Shown here: positions 43,822 to 52,510 of the stretch, in pieces
How the letters are laid out: each line of letters opens with the position of its first letter
Position numbering within the stretch: the stretch's first letter is position 1
DNA from: Marinobacterium marinum
GTDB lineage: Bacteria > Pseudomonadota > Gammaproteobacteria > Pseudomonadales > Balneatricaceae
Assembly (NCBI RefSeq): GCF_013868415.1
Contig: NZ_JACEMT010000049.1
Span: 186,001-250,000, forward strand
DNA: 64,000 nt
Direction of reading: 5' to 3'
Position numbers and translations under genes: made by a program
Notes under the pieces: generated by a model
The model's database searches: none
What the model was told of the DNA's origin: nothing
What the model saw: only the letters and a program-made list of their open reading frames with translations

Positions 43822-45315
43822 ATGACTCAGCATGTACCACTCATGATCGGTGGCGAATTTGTCCAGAGTGAAACCGCTCAGTGGTTGCCGGTGACCAATC
43901 CCGCGACCCAGGATGTACTGGCCCAGGTGCCCTGTGCCACGGAGGAAGAGGTCGAGCGTGCGGTGGAATCCGCCAAAGCGGCATTCGAAACCTGGAAGGA
44001 AACGTCTGTTGGTGACCGTGCGCGTTTGATGCTGCGTTACCAGGCGTTGCTGAAGGAGCATCATGACGAGCTGGCTGAACTGCTGGCGCAGGAAACCGGC
44101 AAGACTTTCGATGATGCCAAAGGTGATGTATGGCGCGGTATTGAGGTGGTGGAGCATGCCTGTAATATCGCCTCCCTGAGTATGGGGGAAACGGTCGAGA
44201 ATGTGGCCCGCAAAATCGACTGCTACAGCATCACCCAGCCACTGGGTGTATGTGTCGGTATTACGCCGTTCAACTTCCCGGCCATGATTCCGCTGTGGAT
44301 GTTCCCGATGGCTATTGCCTGCGGCAACACCTTTGTCCTGAAACCTTCCGAACAAGACCCTCTGACACCCATGCGTCTGGCTGAACTGTTCAAGGAAGCG
44401 GGCGCTCCCGATGGTGTACTTCAGGTGCTTCACGGTACCAAGGATGTCGTCAATCAGCTGCTGACGCACAAGGATACACCGGCTATTTCATTCGTCGGTT
44501 CCGTTAACGTGGGTGAGCACATCTACCGCACCGGTACCGATCATATGAAGCGTGTTCAGGCTTTTGCCGGCGCCAAGAACCATATGGTTGTCATGCCGGA
44601 TGCGTCGAAAAACCAGGTTATCAACAACATTGCCGGTGCGTCTGTGGGGGCCGGTGGTCAGCGTTGCATGGCGATTTCGGTTGCCGTATTTGTGGGCGAG
44701 TCGCGCGAATGGATTCCGGAAGTGCGTGATGCCCTGGCCAAAGTTCGCCCGGGCGTCTGGAATGATCCCGAAGCCGCATACGGTCCGTTAATCAATCCGC
44801 AGGCCAAAGAACGCGTGCTGCGCCTGATCCAGGAAGGCAAGGATGCGGGTGCGGATTGCATGCTGGACGGTACCGAGTGTGTGGTTGATGGGTATCCGGA
44901 CGGCAACTGGGTAGGGCCGACCATGTTCAGCAATGTGACGCGTGACATGTCGATTTATCAGGAGGAAATCTTCGGGCCGGTGCTGATCGCGCTGGAGGTG
45001 GATACTATCGAGGAGGCGATCGCCCTGATCAACGAGAACCCCTATGGTAACGGAACCTCCATCTTTACGTCGTCCGGTGCAGCTGCACGCAAGTACCAGC
45101 ACGAAATCAAGGTGGGGCAGGTGGGTATCAACGTACCGGTTCCGGTGCCGCTGCCGATGTTCTCCTTCACCGGCTGGCGCAAGTCCTTCTATGGTGATCA
45201 GCACGCCTACGGCAAGCAGGCTGTGAAATTCTACACTGAAACCAAAACCGTTACGGCACGCTGGTTTGAAGACGATATTGCCAGCGGTCCGAATATGACC
45301 ATCCAGTTGAAATAA
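43822..45315 (+). CDS. mmsA: CoA-acylating methylmalonate-semialdehyde dehydrogenase
   Basis: A 497-residue aldehyde dehydrogenase converting methylmalonate semialdehyde to propionyl-CoA with NAD+ and CoA, the last step of valine degradation. [16 protein letters not shown] near residue 140 binds cofactor; the catalytic Cys is in [12 protein letters not shown] near residue 282; and the [18 protein letters not shown] segment near residue 440 is diagnostic of MmsA. The usual Glu general base is absent at GAKNHMVV, as in CoA-acylating members. ATG at 43822 has AAGGTG upstream; an open frame extends eight codons further. Confidence 0.95.
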   Translation: MTQHVPLMIGGEFVQSETAQWLPVTNPATQDVLAQVPCATEEEVERAVESAKAAFETWKETSVGDRARLMLRYQALLKEHHDELAELLAQETGKTFDDAKGDVWRGIEVVEHACNIASLSMGETVENVARKIDCYSITQPLGVCVGITPFNFPAMIPLWMFPMAIACGNTFVLKPSEQDPLTPMRLAELFKEAGAPDGVLQVLHGTKDVVNQLLTHKDTPAISFVGSVNVGEHIYRTGTDHMKRVQAFAGAKNHMVVMPDASKNQVINNIAGASVGAGGQRCMAISVAVFVGESREWIPEVRDALAKVRPGVWNDPEAAYGPLINPQAKERVLRLIQEGKDAGADCMLDGTECVVDGYPDGNWVGPTMFSNVTRDMSIYQEEIFGPVLIALEVDTIEEAIALINENPYGNGTSIFTSSGAAARKYQHEIKVGQVGINVPVPVPLPMFSFTGWRKSFYGDQHAYGKQAVKFYTETKTVTARWFEDDIASGPNMTIQLK

Positions 45316-45337
45316 AACGCTGATTGAATAAATAAAA

Positions 45338-45369
45338 GCCGTGGCTGTCGCTGTAGTGATGGCCACGGC
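45338..45369 (+). promoter_or_regulatory. intercistronic hairpin after mmsA
   Basis: GCCGTGGC/GCCACGGC, perfect 8-bp arms with a 16-base loop and no U-tract, between mmsA and the acyl-CoA dehydrogenase. Likely mRNA stabiliser or partial attenuator. Confidence 0.5.
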
Positions 45370-45401
45370 GATAACTATAAAAAGCGTGTCCGAGGTATGG
45401 A

Positions 45402-46556
45402 ATGGATTTTGAACTGAATGAAGATCAGACCGCCTTTGCCGATATGGCGAGGGCGTTTGCTCAAAACGAGTTGGAGCCCAATGCAGCCGAATGGGATCAG
45501 GAGGCAATTTTTCCCATTGATGTGCTGCAGAAAGCCGGTGAACTGGGATTCTGCTCCCTGTACACGCCAGAAGAGGTGGGTGGTCTGGGGCTGAGTCGCC
45601 TTGATGCCAGTATCATTTTTGAACAGCTGGCGATGGGTTGCACCTCTACCACGGCCTATATCACCATCCACAATATGGTGAGCTGGATGGTGGCGAGTTT
45701 CGGTGGTCCCGCTGTGATCGAGCAGTGGGGTGAGGGGCTGGCCAGTGGCCAGATGCTGGGTTCCTACTGCCTGACTGAACCCAATGCAGGTTCCGATGCG
45801 GCATCCCTGAAAACCACGGCCCGCCTTGAGGGCGACCATTATGTCCTCAATGGCAGCAAGATTTTCATTTCCGGCGCAGGCAGCACCGACGTGCTGGTGG
45901 TAATGGCGCGTACCGGCGGTGAAGGTGCTGCCGGCATTTCGGCGTTTGCCGTAGATGCCAAGGCTGACGGCATCAGCTACGGCCGCAAGGAAGACAAGAT
46001 GGGCTGGAACTGCCAGCCGACCCGCATGATTACCTTCGAAGACGTGCGTGTACCGGCTGAAAACCTGCTGGCACAGGAAGGTGAAGGCTTCAAGATCGCC
46101 ATGAAGGGTCTGGACGGCGGTCGTATCAACATCGCCACCTGCTCCGTGGGCACCGCTCAGCAGGCGCTGAACAAGGCTACCGAGTACATGCTGGAGCGCA
46201 AGCAGTTCGGCAAGCGCCTGGCCGATTTCCAAGCGTTGCAATTCCGTCTTGCGGACATGCAGACCGAACTGGTTGCTGCCCGTCAGATGGTGCGCCTGGC
46301 TGCCAGTAAACTGGACAACGGCCATGCTGATGCCACCACATACTGTGCCATGGCCAAACGTTTCGCCACGGATGTGTGCTACAACATCTGCGACGAAGCA
46401 CTGCAGTTGTATGGCGGTAACGGCTATATCAAGGAATACCCGATGGAGCGTTATCTGCGCGATACCCGCGTGCATCGTATTCTGGAAGGCACCAACGAAG
46501 TCATGCGCCTGATTATCTCCCGCCGTGTTTTGGCGGAAGGTGCGGCCGAGCTGTAA
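45402..46556 (+). CDS. acyl-CoA dehydrogenase, probable isobutyryl-CoA dehydrogenase
   Basis: A 384-residue short-chain acyl-CoA dehydrogenase. YCLTEPNAGSDAASLK near residue 128 and FISGAGSTD near residue 155 bind substrate and flavin; the catalytic Glu is in the C-terminal ILEGTNEVMRLII segment, as in isobutyryl- and short-chain enzymes. In this operon it would convert isobutyryl-CoA to methacrylyl-CoA. It could also take 2-methylbutyryl-CoA from isoleucine. Confidence 0.92.
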   Translation: MDFELNEDQTAFADMARAFAQNELEPNAAEWDQEAIFPIDVLQKAGELGFCSLYTPEEVGGLGLSRLDASIIFEQLAMGCTSTTAYITIHNMVSWMVASFGGPAVIEQWGEGLASGQMLGSYCLTEPNAGSDAASLKTTARLEGDHYVLNGSKIFISGAGSTDVLVVMARTGGEGAAGISAFAVDAKADGISYGRKEDKMGWNCQPTRMITFEDVRVPAENLLAQEGEGFKIAMKGLDGGRINIATCSVGTAQQALNKATEYMLERKQFGKRLADFQALQFRLADMQTELVAARQMVRLAASKLDNGHADATTYCAMAKRFATDVCYNICDEALQLYGGNGYIKEYPMERYLRDTRVHRILEGTNEVMRLIISRRVLAEGAAEL

Positions 46557-46594
46557 GCCGATTGACGAGATAAGAGTTTAAGGAGAGCAGGGAA

Positions 46595-47371
46595 ATGTCT
46601 GAACCGATTCGAGTAGAAAAGCGTGGTCATGTTGCACTGCTGACCATGAACAACCCGCCGGCCAACACCTGGACCGCAGATAGCCTCAAGGCACTGGTCA
46701 GTATTGTTGAAGAACTGAATGCAGATCGCGATATCTGGAGTCTGGTATTGACCGGTGAAGGCGAAAAGTTTTTCTCGGCCGGTGCTGATCTGAAATTGTT
46801 TGCCGATGGTGATCGAGCGGTTGCCGGTGATATGGCGCGCCTGTTTGGTGAAGCCTTTGAAACCTTGAGCTGTTTCCGTGGTGTCTCCATTGCGGCCGTG
46901 AACGGCTTCGCCATGGGTGGTGGCCTGGAAGTGGCGCTGGCCTGTGACCTGCGTGTGGCTGAAGCTCAGGCGCAGATGGCACTGCCGGAAGCAAAAGTCG
47001 GCCTGCTGCCCTGTGCAGGCGGTACCCAGAATCTGACCTGGCTGGTCGGCGAAGGCTGGGCCAAGCGCATGATTCTGTGTGGCGAGCGTGTCAAGGCTGA
47101 CAAGGCGCTGGAAATCGGTCTGGTGGAGGAAGTGGTCGAGCAGGGGCAGGCACTGGAGCGTGCATTGCAGCTGGCTGAGCAGGTAGGCGAGCAGAGTCCC
47201 TCCGCCGTTGCGGCTTGTAAGACGCTGATCCAGTCCGGTCGTAGCCGGCCGCTGGACCAGGGGTACATCATCGAGCGCGAACTCTTCGTGGACCTGTTCC
47301 ATACCGAAGACCAGCGTGAAGGGGTTAATGCCTTCCTTGAGAAGCGCAAGGCTGAATGGAAGAACCGTTAA
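46595..47371 (+). CDS. enoyl-CoA hydratase (methacrylyl-CoA hydratase)
   Basis: A 258-residue crotonase-fold hydratase. FSAGADLKLF, GFAMGGGLEVALACD and LPEAKVGLLPCAGGTQ carry the oxyanion glycines and both catalytic Glu residues (GGLE and PEAK). In the valine route it hydrates methacrylyl-CoA to 3-hydroxyisobutyryl-CoA, the substrate of the hydrolase encoded 12 bases downstream. AAGGAG precedes the ATG. Confidence 0.92.
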   Translation: MSEPIRVEKRGHVALLTMNNPPANTWTADSLKALVSIVEELNADRDIWSLVLTGEGEKFFSAGADLKLFADGDRAVAGDMARLFGEAFETLSCFRGVSIAAVNGFAMGGGLEVALACDLRVAEAQAQMALPEAKVGLLPCAGGTQNLTWLVGEGWAKRMILCGERVKADKALEIGLVEEVVEQGQALERALQLAEQVGEQSPSAVAACKTLIQSGRSRPLDQGYIIERELFVDLFHTEDQREGVNAFLEKRKAEWKNR

Positions 47372-47383
47372 CAGGAGTCTGAC

Positions 47384-48481
47384 ATGAGCTGTGTACTCTT
47401 TACCGAACACGCGACCAAGGATGGCCAGATTATTGGTGAAATCCGTCTCAATGCGGAGAAATCACTGAATGCGCTGACGCTGGAAATGATCGATCTGATC
47501 CAGCCCAAACTGGATGCTTGGCGCGACGACAGCAATGTGGTTGCAGTCCTGCTCGACAGTGCCGGTGACAAGGCGTTTTGTGCAGGCGGTGATATCGTCA
47601 ACTTGTACAAATCCATGGTTGCCAACGACAGCGATTTCCCGGAGCAGTTCTTCACCCGTGAGTATCGCCTGGACTATTCGCTGCACACCTATCCCAAGCC
47701 GGTGATCTGCTGGGGCAGTGGCATTGTCATGGGCGGCGGCATGGGTCTGATGAATGGCTGCAGTCATCGTGTCGTGACCGAAACCTCACATCTGGCCATG
47801 CCGGAAGTGACCATCGGCCTGTACCCGGATGTGGGCGGCAGCTGGTTCCTCAACCGTATGCCAGGTGGCACCGGCCTGTTCCTGGGGTTGACGGGTAATC
47901 CGATCAATGCGGCTGACGCCCTGTATCTGGGCCTGGCTGACCGGGCGGTTAAGGCGGATATGCGCGAAGGCATGTTGCAGCGCCTGCAGAGCGAGCACTG
48001 GGGCGATGATGCCGGTGGTGTTGTCAGTCGTGTGCTGCGCGAACTTGAAGATGAGTCCCGCGCTACGTTCGACGAGATGGTCGCACCGATTCGGGCGCAC
48101 GAAGCGCTGATCCGTGAAGTGACTGACCATGACTCTGTTGAAGAGATGGTGGAAGCGCTGCAGGCGATTGAATCGGATGACAAGTGGGTCAAGCGTGCTC
48201 AGAAGGCGATCACACACGGTAGCCCGCTGTCACTGAAATTAATTCACGAGCAGTTGCGTCGCTGTCGTCACATGTCACTGCGCGAGGTGTTCCAGAATGA
48301 GCTGGTGCTGTCCGTGCAGTGTTGTCGCCACCGAGAGCTTCAGGAAGGGGTGCGAGCCTTGTTGATCGACAAGGATGGCAAGCCACAGTGGACGTTCTCG
48401 GTTGTTGATGAGGTGGAAGACGAATTCCTCAGCGGCTTGTTTGAATCACCCTGGGCAGCACATCCGCTGGCTGACCTTTAA
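47384..48481 (+). CDS. 3-hydroxyisobutyryl-CoA hydrolase
   Basis: A 365-residue crotonase-superfamily thioesterase, longer than the hydratases because of a C-terminal helical extension. FCAGGDIVNLY, SGIVMGGGMGLMNG and PEVTIGLYPDVGGSWFL match HIBCH, the last containing the Glu and Asp used for thioester hydrolysis. It frees 3-hydroxyisobutyrate from CoA, an essential step because methacrylyl-CoA is toxic. It is followed 91 bases later by the dehydrogenase acting on its product. Confidence 0.95.
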   Translation: MSCVLFTEHATKDGQIIGEIRLNAEKSLNALTLEMIDLIQPKLDAWRDDSNVVAVLLDSAGDKAFCAGGDIVNLYKSMVANDSDFPEQFFTREYRLDYSLHTYPKPVICWGSGIVMGGGMGLMNGCSHRVVTETSHLAMPEVTIGLYPDVGGSWFLNRMPGGTGLFLGLTGNPINAADALYLGLADRAVKADMREGMLQRLQSEHWGDDAGGVVSRVLRELEDESRATFDEMVAPIRAHEALIREVTDHDSVEEMVEALQAIESDDKWVKRAQKAITHGSPLSLKLIHEQLRRCRHMSLREVFQNELVLSVQCCRHRELQEGVRALLIDKDGKPQWTFSVVDEVEDEFLSGLFESPWAAHPLADL

Positions 48482-48572
48482 CAGTCAGTTCTGAGACGGG
48501 CAGAGGTGGGCCTGCGAGGCCTGCCGATACACACTTACGACTTACAGCATAATAAAAACAAGGATACTCATT

Positions 48573-49466
48573 ATGGCGACTATCGCATTCATCGGTCTGG
48601 GTAACATGGGCGGCCCCATGGCAGCCAATCTGGCCAAGGCCGGTCATACCGTAAAAGCGTTCGACCTTTCTCCCAAGGCATTGGAAACCGCAGCCGAGCA
48701 GGGCTGCCAGGTTGCCGAAAGTGCTCAGCATGCGGCCACCGGTGCGGATTTCGTGATCTCCATGTTGCCGGCTGGTAAACACGTCCAGGGCCTGTATGTG
48801 ACCGGTGAACAACCCCTGTTCGATTTGCTGGGTAACGATGCTCTGGTCATCGACTGCTCGACTATCGATGCCGAAACCGCGCGCAGCGTGGCTGCTGCCG
48901 GTGCCGAAAAAGGCGTTGGCTTTATCGATGCACCGGTATCCGGCGGTGTAGGTGGTGCTCAGGCGGGCACGCTGACCTTTATCGTCGGCGGTACCGATGC
49001 CCAGTTCCAGAAGGCGCAGCCGATTCTGGAATGCATGGGCAAGAATATCTTTCACGCCGGTGATCACGGTGCCGGGCAGATCGCCAAGGTCTGCAACAAC
49101 ATGCTGCTGGGCATTCTGATGGCCGGTACCTGTGAAGCACTGAACATGGGTGTCAAGAACGGCCTGGACCCGAAAGTCCTGTCGGACATCATGAAGCAGA
49201 GCTCAGGCAACAACTGGGCGCTGCAGGTGTATAACCCGGTTCCGGGTGTGATGGATGGCGTTCCGGCTTCACGTGACTACCAGGGCGGTTTCCAGGTTGA
49301 TCTGATGTTCAAGGATCTGGGACTGGCCATGGAAGTGAGTCAGCAGAGCGCGTCGGCGACACCAATGGGATCTGCCGCACGTGCGCTGTTCAATCTGCAT
49401 AAGGCGGCTGGTCACGGCAGTCTGGACTTTTCCAGCTTGATCAAGCTGTATCAGGACGCGGAATAA
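48573..49466 (+). CDS. mmsB: 3-hydroxyisobutyrate dehydrogenase
   Basis: A 297-residue NAD-dependent dehydrogenase oxidising 3-hydroxyisobutyrate to methylmalonate semialdehyde, the MmsA substrate. The nucleotide-binding GLGNMGGPMA is at residues 7-16, the substrate loop DAPVSGGVGGAQAGTL near residue 120, and the catalytic Lys in GAGQIAKVCNNML near residue 170. Fifth gene of the valine operon. Confidence 0.95.
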   Translation: MATIAFIGLGNMGGPMAANLAKAGHTVKAFDLSPKALETAAEQGCQVAESAQHAATGADFVISMLPAGKHVQGLYVTGEQPLFDLLGNDALVIDCSTIDAETARSVAAAGAEKGVGFIDAPVSGGVGGAQAGTLTFIVGGTDAQFQKAQPILECMGKNIFHAGDHGAGQIAKVCNNMLLGILMAGTCEALNMGVKNGLDPKVLSDIMKQSSGNNWALQVYNPVPGVMDGVPASRDYQGGFQVDLMFKDLGLAMEVSQQSASATPMGSAARALFNLHKAAGHGSLDFSSLIKLYQDAE

Positions 49467-49474
49467 AAATTATT

Positions 49475-49518
49475 GGCCATATATGGCCGTGCCTTGGGGC
49501 GGCACCCGAGGGTGCCGC
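49475..49518. promoter_or_regulatory. palindrome and hairpin between mmsB and prpE
   Basis: A perfect 14-bp palindrome GGCCATATATGGCC (49475-49488) is followed by an 8-bp stem GCGGCACC/GGTGCCGC (49499-49518) with a 4-base loop. There is no U-tract on the plus strand (A-rich sequence follows), so read-through to prpE is expected; the palindrome might be an operator for a separate prpE promoter. Confidence 0.5.
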
Positions 49519-49550
49519 TCACGCATAAAAAAAATAAAATGAGGTGGAGC

Positions 49551-51440
49551 ATGGATTACAACGAACAGTACCGGTCCGCGAGTGAAAGTCCGGAAGCATA
49601 CTGGACAGAGCAGGCCAAACGGATTGCCTGGTTCACGCCGCCACAAACCCCCTTGACGATGACCGATTGGGGTACCTATAGCTGGTTTGCCGATGGTGAA
49701 CTGAACAGCTGCTATCTGGCGGTCGATCATCAAATCGAACAGGGGCGTGGCGAACAGGTTGCGATTTATTATGACTCTCCTGTCAGCAATACCAAGGAAG
49801 CGATCACTTTCGGTGACCTGAAGGAGCGGGTTGCGCGCTTTGCCGGTGCTCTGCGCAAGCTGGGTGTGGAGAAAGGCAACACGGTTGTGATCTACATGCC
49901 GATGATACCGGAAGCGGCTGTCGCCATGCTGGCGTGCGCGCGTCTGGGGGCGGTGCACTCAGTCGTGTTTGGCGGCTTCGCGCCGAACGAGCTGGCCATT
50001 CGTATTGATGACGCCAAGCCCAAGGTCATTTTGACTGCATCCTGCGGTATCGAAGTCGAGAAGCAGATCGCATACAAGCCTTTAGTCGACAAGGCGATTG
50101 AGCTGGCCGAACACCAGCCGGAATACACGCTGGTATGCCAGCGCCCGATGCTGAAGGCTGAATTGGACCCGCGCCGTGATCTTGACTGGTATCAGGCACA
50201 GGAGGGGGTGGAGCCTGCCGAATGTGTGCCGGTGAAAGGGTCTGATCCCCTTTATATACTCTATACCTCGGGTACTACGGGGCAGCCGAAGGGGATTGTA
50301 CGCGATAACGGTGGTTATGCCGTGGCGTTGCGATATGCCTTGAACAATGTTTATGGCATGAAGCCGGGTGACGTGTGGTGGGGGGCGTCCGATATCGGTT
50401 GGGTGGTGGGACACTCCTTTATTGTCTACGGCCCATTGATGGGGGGCTGTAGTGCCATTTTCTACGAAGGCAAACCGATTAAAACGCCGGACGCCAGCGC
50501 ATTCTGGCGCATTATTGACGAGTACAAGGTCAATTCCATGTTCTGTGCGCCGACGGCTTATCGAGCCATCCGTAAGGAAGATCCCGAAGGCGTACTGTCA
50601 AAAGAGTACGACCTGAGCAGCCTGCGCTGGATTTTCGTTGCCGGCGAAAAACTGGATACCTCGACGTACCAATGGTTGCGTGAGTTGCTCAAGGTGCCGG
50701 TGATGGATCACTGGTGGCAGACCGAAACCGGGTGGCCGGTTACCGCACCGATGATGGGGTGGGACAATCCGTCGGAGCCGCGTGCCGGGTCCACTAACAA
50801 ACCGATCCCCGGTTATGATATTCAGGTGCTGGATGGAGACGGCGAGCCTGTTGCTGCCGGTGACGCGGGGAATATTTGTATCAAGTTGCCGTTGCCGCCC
50901 GGCGTTGCCTGGAGCATCTGGAACAATAACGATCGTTTTGTCAGTTCATATCTGACAGCGTTTCCGGGCTACTACCATACGGGTGATGGCGGCTACAAGG
51001 ATGAAGACAACTATGTCTACATCACCGGACGCACCGATGATGTTATTAATGTCTCGGGTCACCGCCTCTCGACCGGTGAAATGGAAGAAGTCGTATCGGC
51101 TCACCCCGCCGTGGCAGAATGTGCGGTTATCGGCATTGCCGATTCACTGAAAGGGCAGGTGCCGGTTGGTTTGATTGTGCTCAAGGCTGGCGTTGAGATC
51201 GAGGACGACCATTTGGAGCGGGAGCTAGTGGCGATGGTGCGTGAGCAGGTGGGGGCGCTGGCCTGTTTCCACCGTGCGATAGTGGTGCAGCGTCTGCCGA
51301 AAACGCGATCAGGCAAGATTCTGCGGGCCATTCTGCGTAAGATCGCCGCGAGTGAGGCGTACAAGATGCCGTCCACCATTGATGATGAAAGCATCCTGCC
51401 TGAAATAGAGCAGAAAATTCGTGAGGTGGGTATCGCCTGA
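49551..51440 (+). CDS. prpE: propionyl-CoA synthetase
   Basis: A 629-residue AMP-forming acyl-CoA synthetase that activates propionate. YTSGTTGQPKGI near residue 235 is the phosphate loop, WWQTETGWP near residue 385 the acyl/adenylate motif, and the C-terminal catalytic Lys is in LPKTRSGKILR near residue 587. The sequence is closer to PrpE than to acetyl-CoA synthetase (SWFADGELN opening). At the end of the valine operon it joins two sources of propionyl-CoA. Start chosen at ATG 49551 with GAGGTGGAG upstream; the frame is open to 49473. Confidence 0.93.
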   Translation: MDYNEQYRSASESPEAYWTEQAKRIAWFTPPQTPLTMTDWGTYSWFADGELNSCYLAVDHQIEQGRGEQVAIYYDSPVSNTKEAITFGDLKERVARFAGALRKLGVEKGNTVVIYMPMIPEAAVAMLACARLGAVHSVVFGGFAPNELAIRIDDAKPKVILTASCGIEVEKQIAYKPLVDKAIELAEHQPEYTLVCQRPMLKAELDPRRDLDWYQAQEGVEPAECVPVKGSDPLYILYTSGTTGQPKGIVRDNGGYAVALRYALNNVYGMKPGDVWWGASDIGWVVGHSFIVYGPLMGGCSAIFYEGKPIKTPDASAFWRIIDEYKVNSMFCAPTAYRAIRKEDPEGVLSKEYDLSSLRWIFVAGEKLDTSTYQWLRELLKVPVMDHWWQTETGWPVTAPMMGWDNPSEPRAGSTNKPIPGYDIQVLDGDGEPVAAGDAGNICIKLPLPPGVAWSIWNNNDRFVSSYLTAFPGYYHTGDGGYKDEDNYVYITGRTDDVINVSGHRLSTGEMEEVVSAHPAVAECAVIGIADSLKGQVPVGLIVLKAGVEIEDDHLERELVAMVREQVGALACFHRAIVVQRLPKTRSGKILRAILRKIAASEAYKMPSTIDDESILPEIEQKIREVGIA

Positions 51441-51444
51441 TACT

Positions 51445-51471
51445 AACCGGGGGGATAGCCTCCCCCCGGTT
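51445..51471 (+). terminator. strong hairpin after prpE
   Basis: AACCGGGGGGA/TCCCCCCGGTT, eleven perfect pairs with a 5-base loop, 4 bases after the prpE stop. The following sequence is only weakly T-rich. A 16-bp palindrome (ACCTTCCATGGAAGGT, 51497-51512) and a second terminator follow. Confidence 0.6.
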
Positions 51472-51523
51472 GTCAGTTGTGTTTCGTTGTTGCAAAACCT
51501 TCCATGGAAGGTCTCTCGGACTT

Positions 51524-51547
51524 GAGGGAAGTCATTCCCTCTTTTTT
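51524..51547 (+). terminator. intrinsic terminator of the valine/prpE operon
   Basis: GAGGGAA/TTCCCTC, perfect 7-bp stem with GTCA loop followed by TTTTTT. It faces the 3' end of the convergent gene at 51572. Confidence 0.88.
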
Positions 51548-51571
51548 ATCGCCCGACAGGACGTGGTCGGA

Positions 51572-52012
51572 TTACCGGAAACGTGCTATCTCGTGGCATG
51601 TATCTTCAGCTGCCTTATGATGCAGCAGCTCGACGCGGTATTGATGACCGGTCAGGCGTTCCAGTGATTTTTCTATGAGTCCAAAACCAAAGAAGCAGAT
51701 TGAACGCTGCCCGACAGGGGCCGATTCGACTTTGCCCAAATGATTGAACTCACAGCCCCTGATATGAATCTTGATGTGTTCGCCTTCGGGTTCGAGTGTG
51801 ACCTGTTCGAAGGTTCCTATGCTGCTCAAGGCATCGCCGAGCAGGATGCAGGCCTCTTCGGTTGCCAGGTCCTGCGGCCAGTCTGGCCAAAGCTCTAGAC
51901 TGCTGTGGGTACCCATGTCGCGCATGGTGGCATGGGCGCCCATACGGCCCAGCATATCAGACAAACCGGTGGAGATACGGGCGAGAATAACGTTTCTGGG
52001 GTCAACAGACAT
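51572..52012 (-). CDS. protein of unknown function (possible V4R-like fold)
   Basis: A 146-residue cytoplasmic protein I do not recognise firmly. Five Cys/His-containing segments stand out: EEACILLG, IRGCEFNHLG, QRSICFFGFG and a C-terminal LHHKAAEDTCHEIARF. The last resembles the end of V4R-domain proteins (Glu-x-x-Cys then Cys-x-Phe), but that is a weak impression. AAGGAG 7 bases before the ATG supports the start. It is convergent with prpE and divergent from the small gene at 52267. Confidence 0.75.
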   Translation of the reverse strand: MSVDPRNVILARISTGLSDMLGRMGAHATMRDMGTHSSLELWPDWPQDLATEEACILLGDALSSIGTFEQVTLEPEGEHIKIHIRGCEFNHLGKVESAPVGQRSICFFGFGLIEKSLERLTGHQYRVELLHHKAAEDTCHEIARFR

Positions 52013-52266
52013 AATGCAACTCCTTGCATGGGAAAGATCCTGTTTCCGGCGCTGCGACCGGGATAAGGTCTACGCTAACACTGACGCATGAAGGCAACAA
52101 TTAATGCATTAGGAAATTCTTTATTAGTTTGATCTGTATCGATTTGGCGCGTGAATGCCGCTGTACACAGCGAGTGAATGCTGAGGCTGGTTCTTGCTGC
52201 AGCCTGAAGGCACAATAGGCAGCGAGCAGAGCAATTCCGATCTGCATCCACCGAGGAGGGCCTTCC

Positions 52267-52452
52267 ATGAGCCAGACAACACCCCATCCCAAATTTATCG
52301 AAGCTATGCGCCAACTGTCGGCAATGAGCGAAGAGGAGCGGTTATCGGAAGAAAACAAAGAGCTGTTCGAGCAGGCGATGAATTATGCCCCGCTGGATAT
52401 TCAGCCTGCTTTAATGGCGATTCGTAAAAAATACGAAGACCCTCTGCACTGA
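52267..52452 (+). CDS. small acidic protein of unknown function
   Basis: A 61-residue hydrophilic, predicted helical protein (PKFIEAMRQLSAMSEEERLS, then KELFEQAMNYAPLD). It has an excellent GAGGAGGG ribosome-binding site and no Cys, membrane segment or signal peptide. No family recognised. It precedes the PhoD-like gene by 58 bases on the same strand. Confidence 0.65.
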   Translation: MSQTTPHPKFIEAMRQLSAMSEEERLSEENKELFEQAMNYAPLDIQPALMAIRKKYEDPLH

Positions 52453-52510
52453 TACCCCATTCACTTTCGAGACAAGGGCCGGGTGCTTGCCATCCGGTCA
52501 CTTTTTGGCA

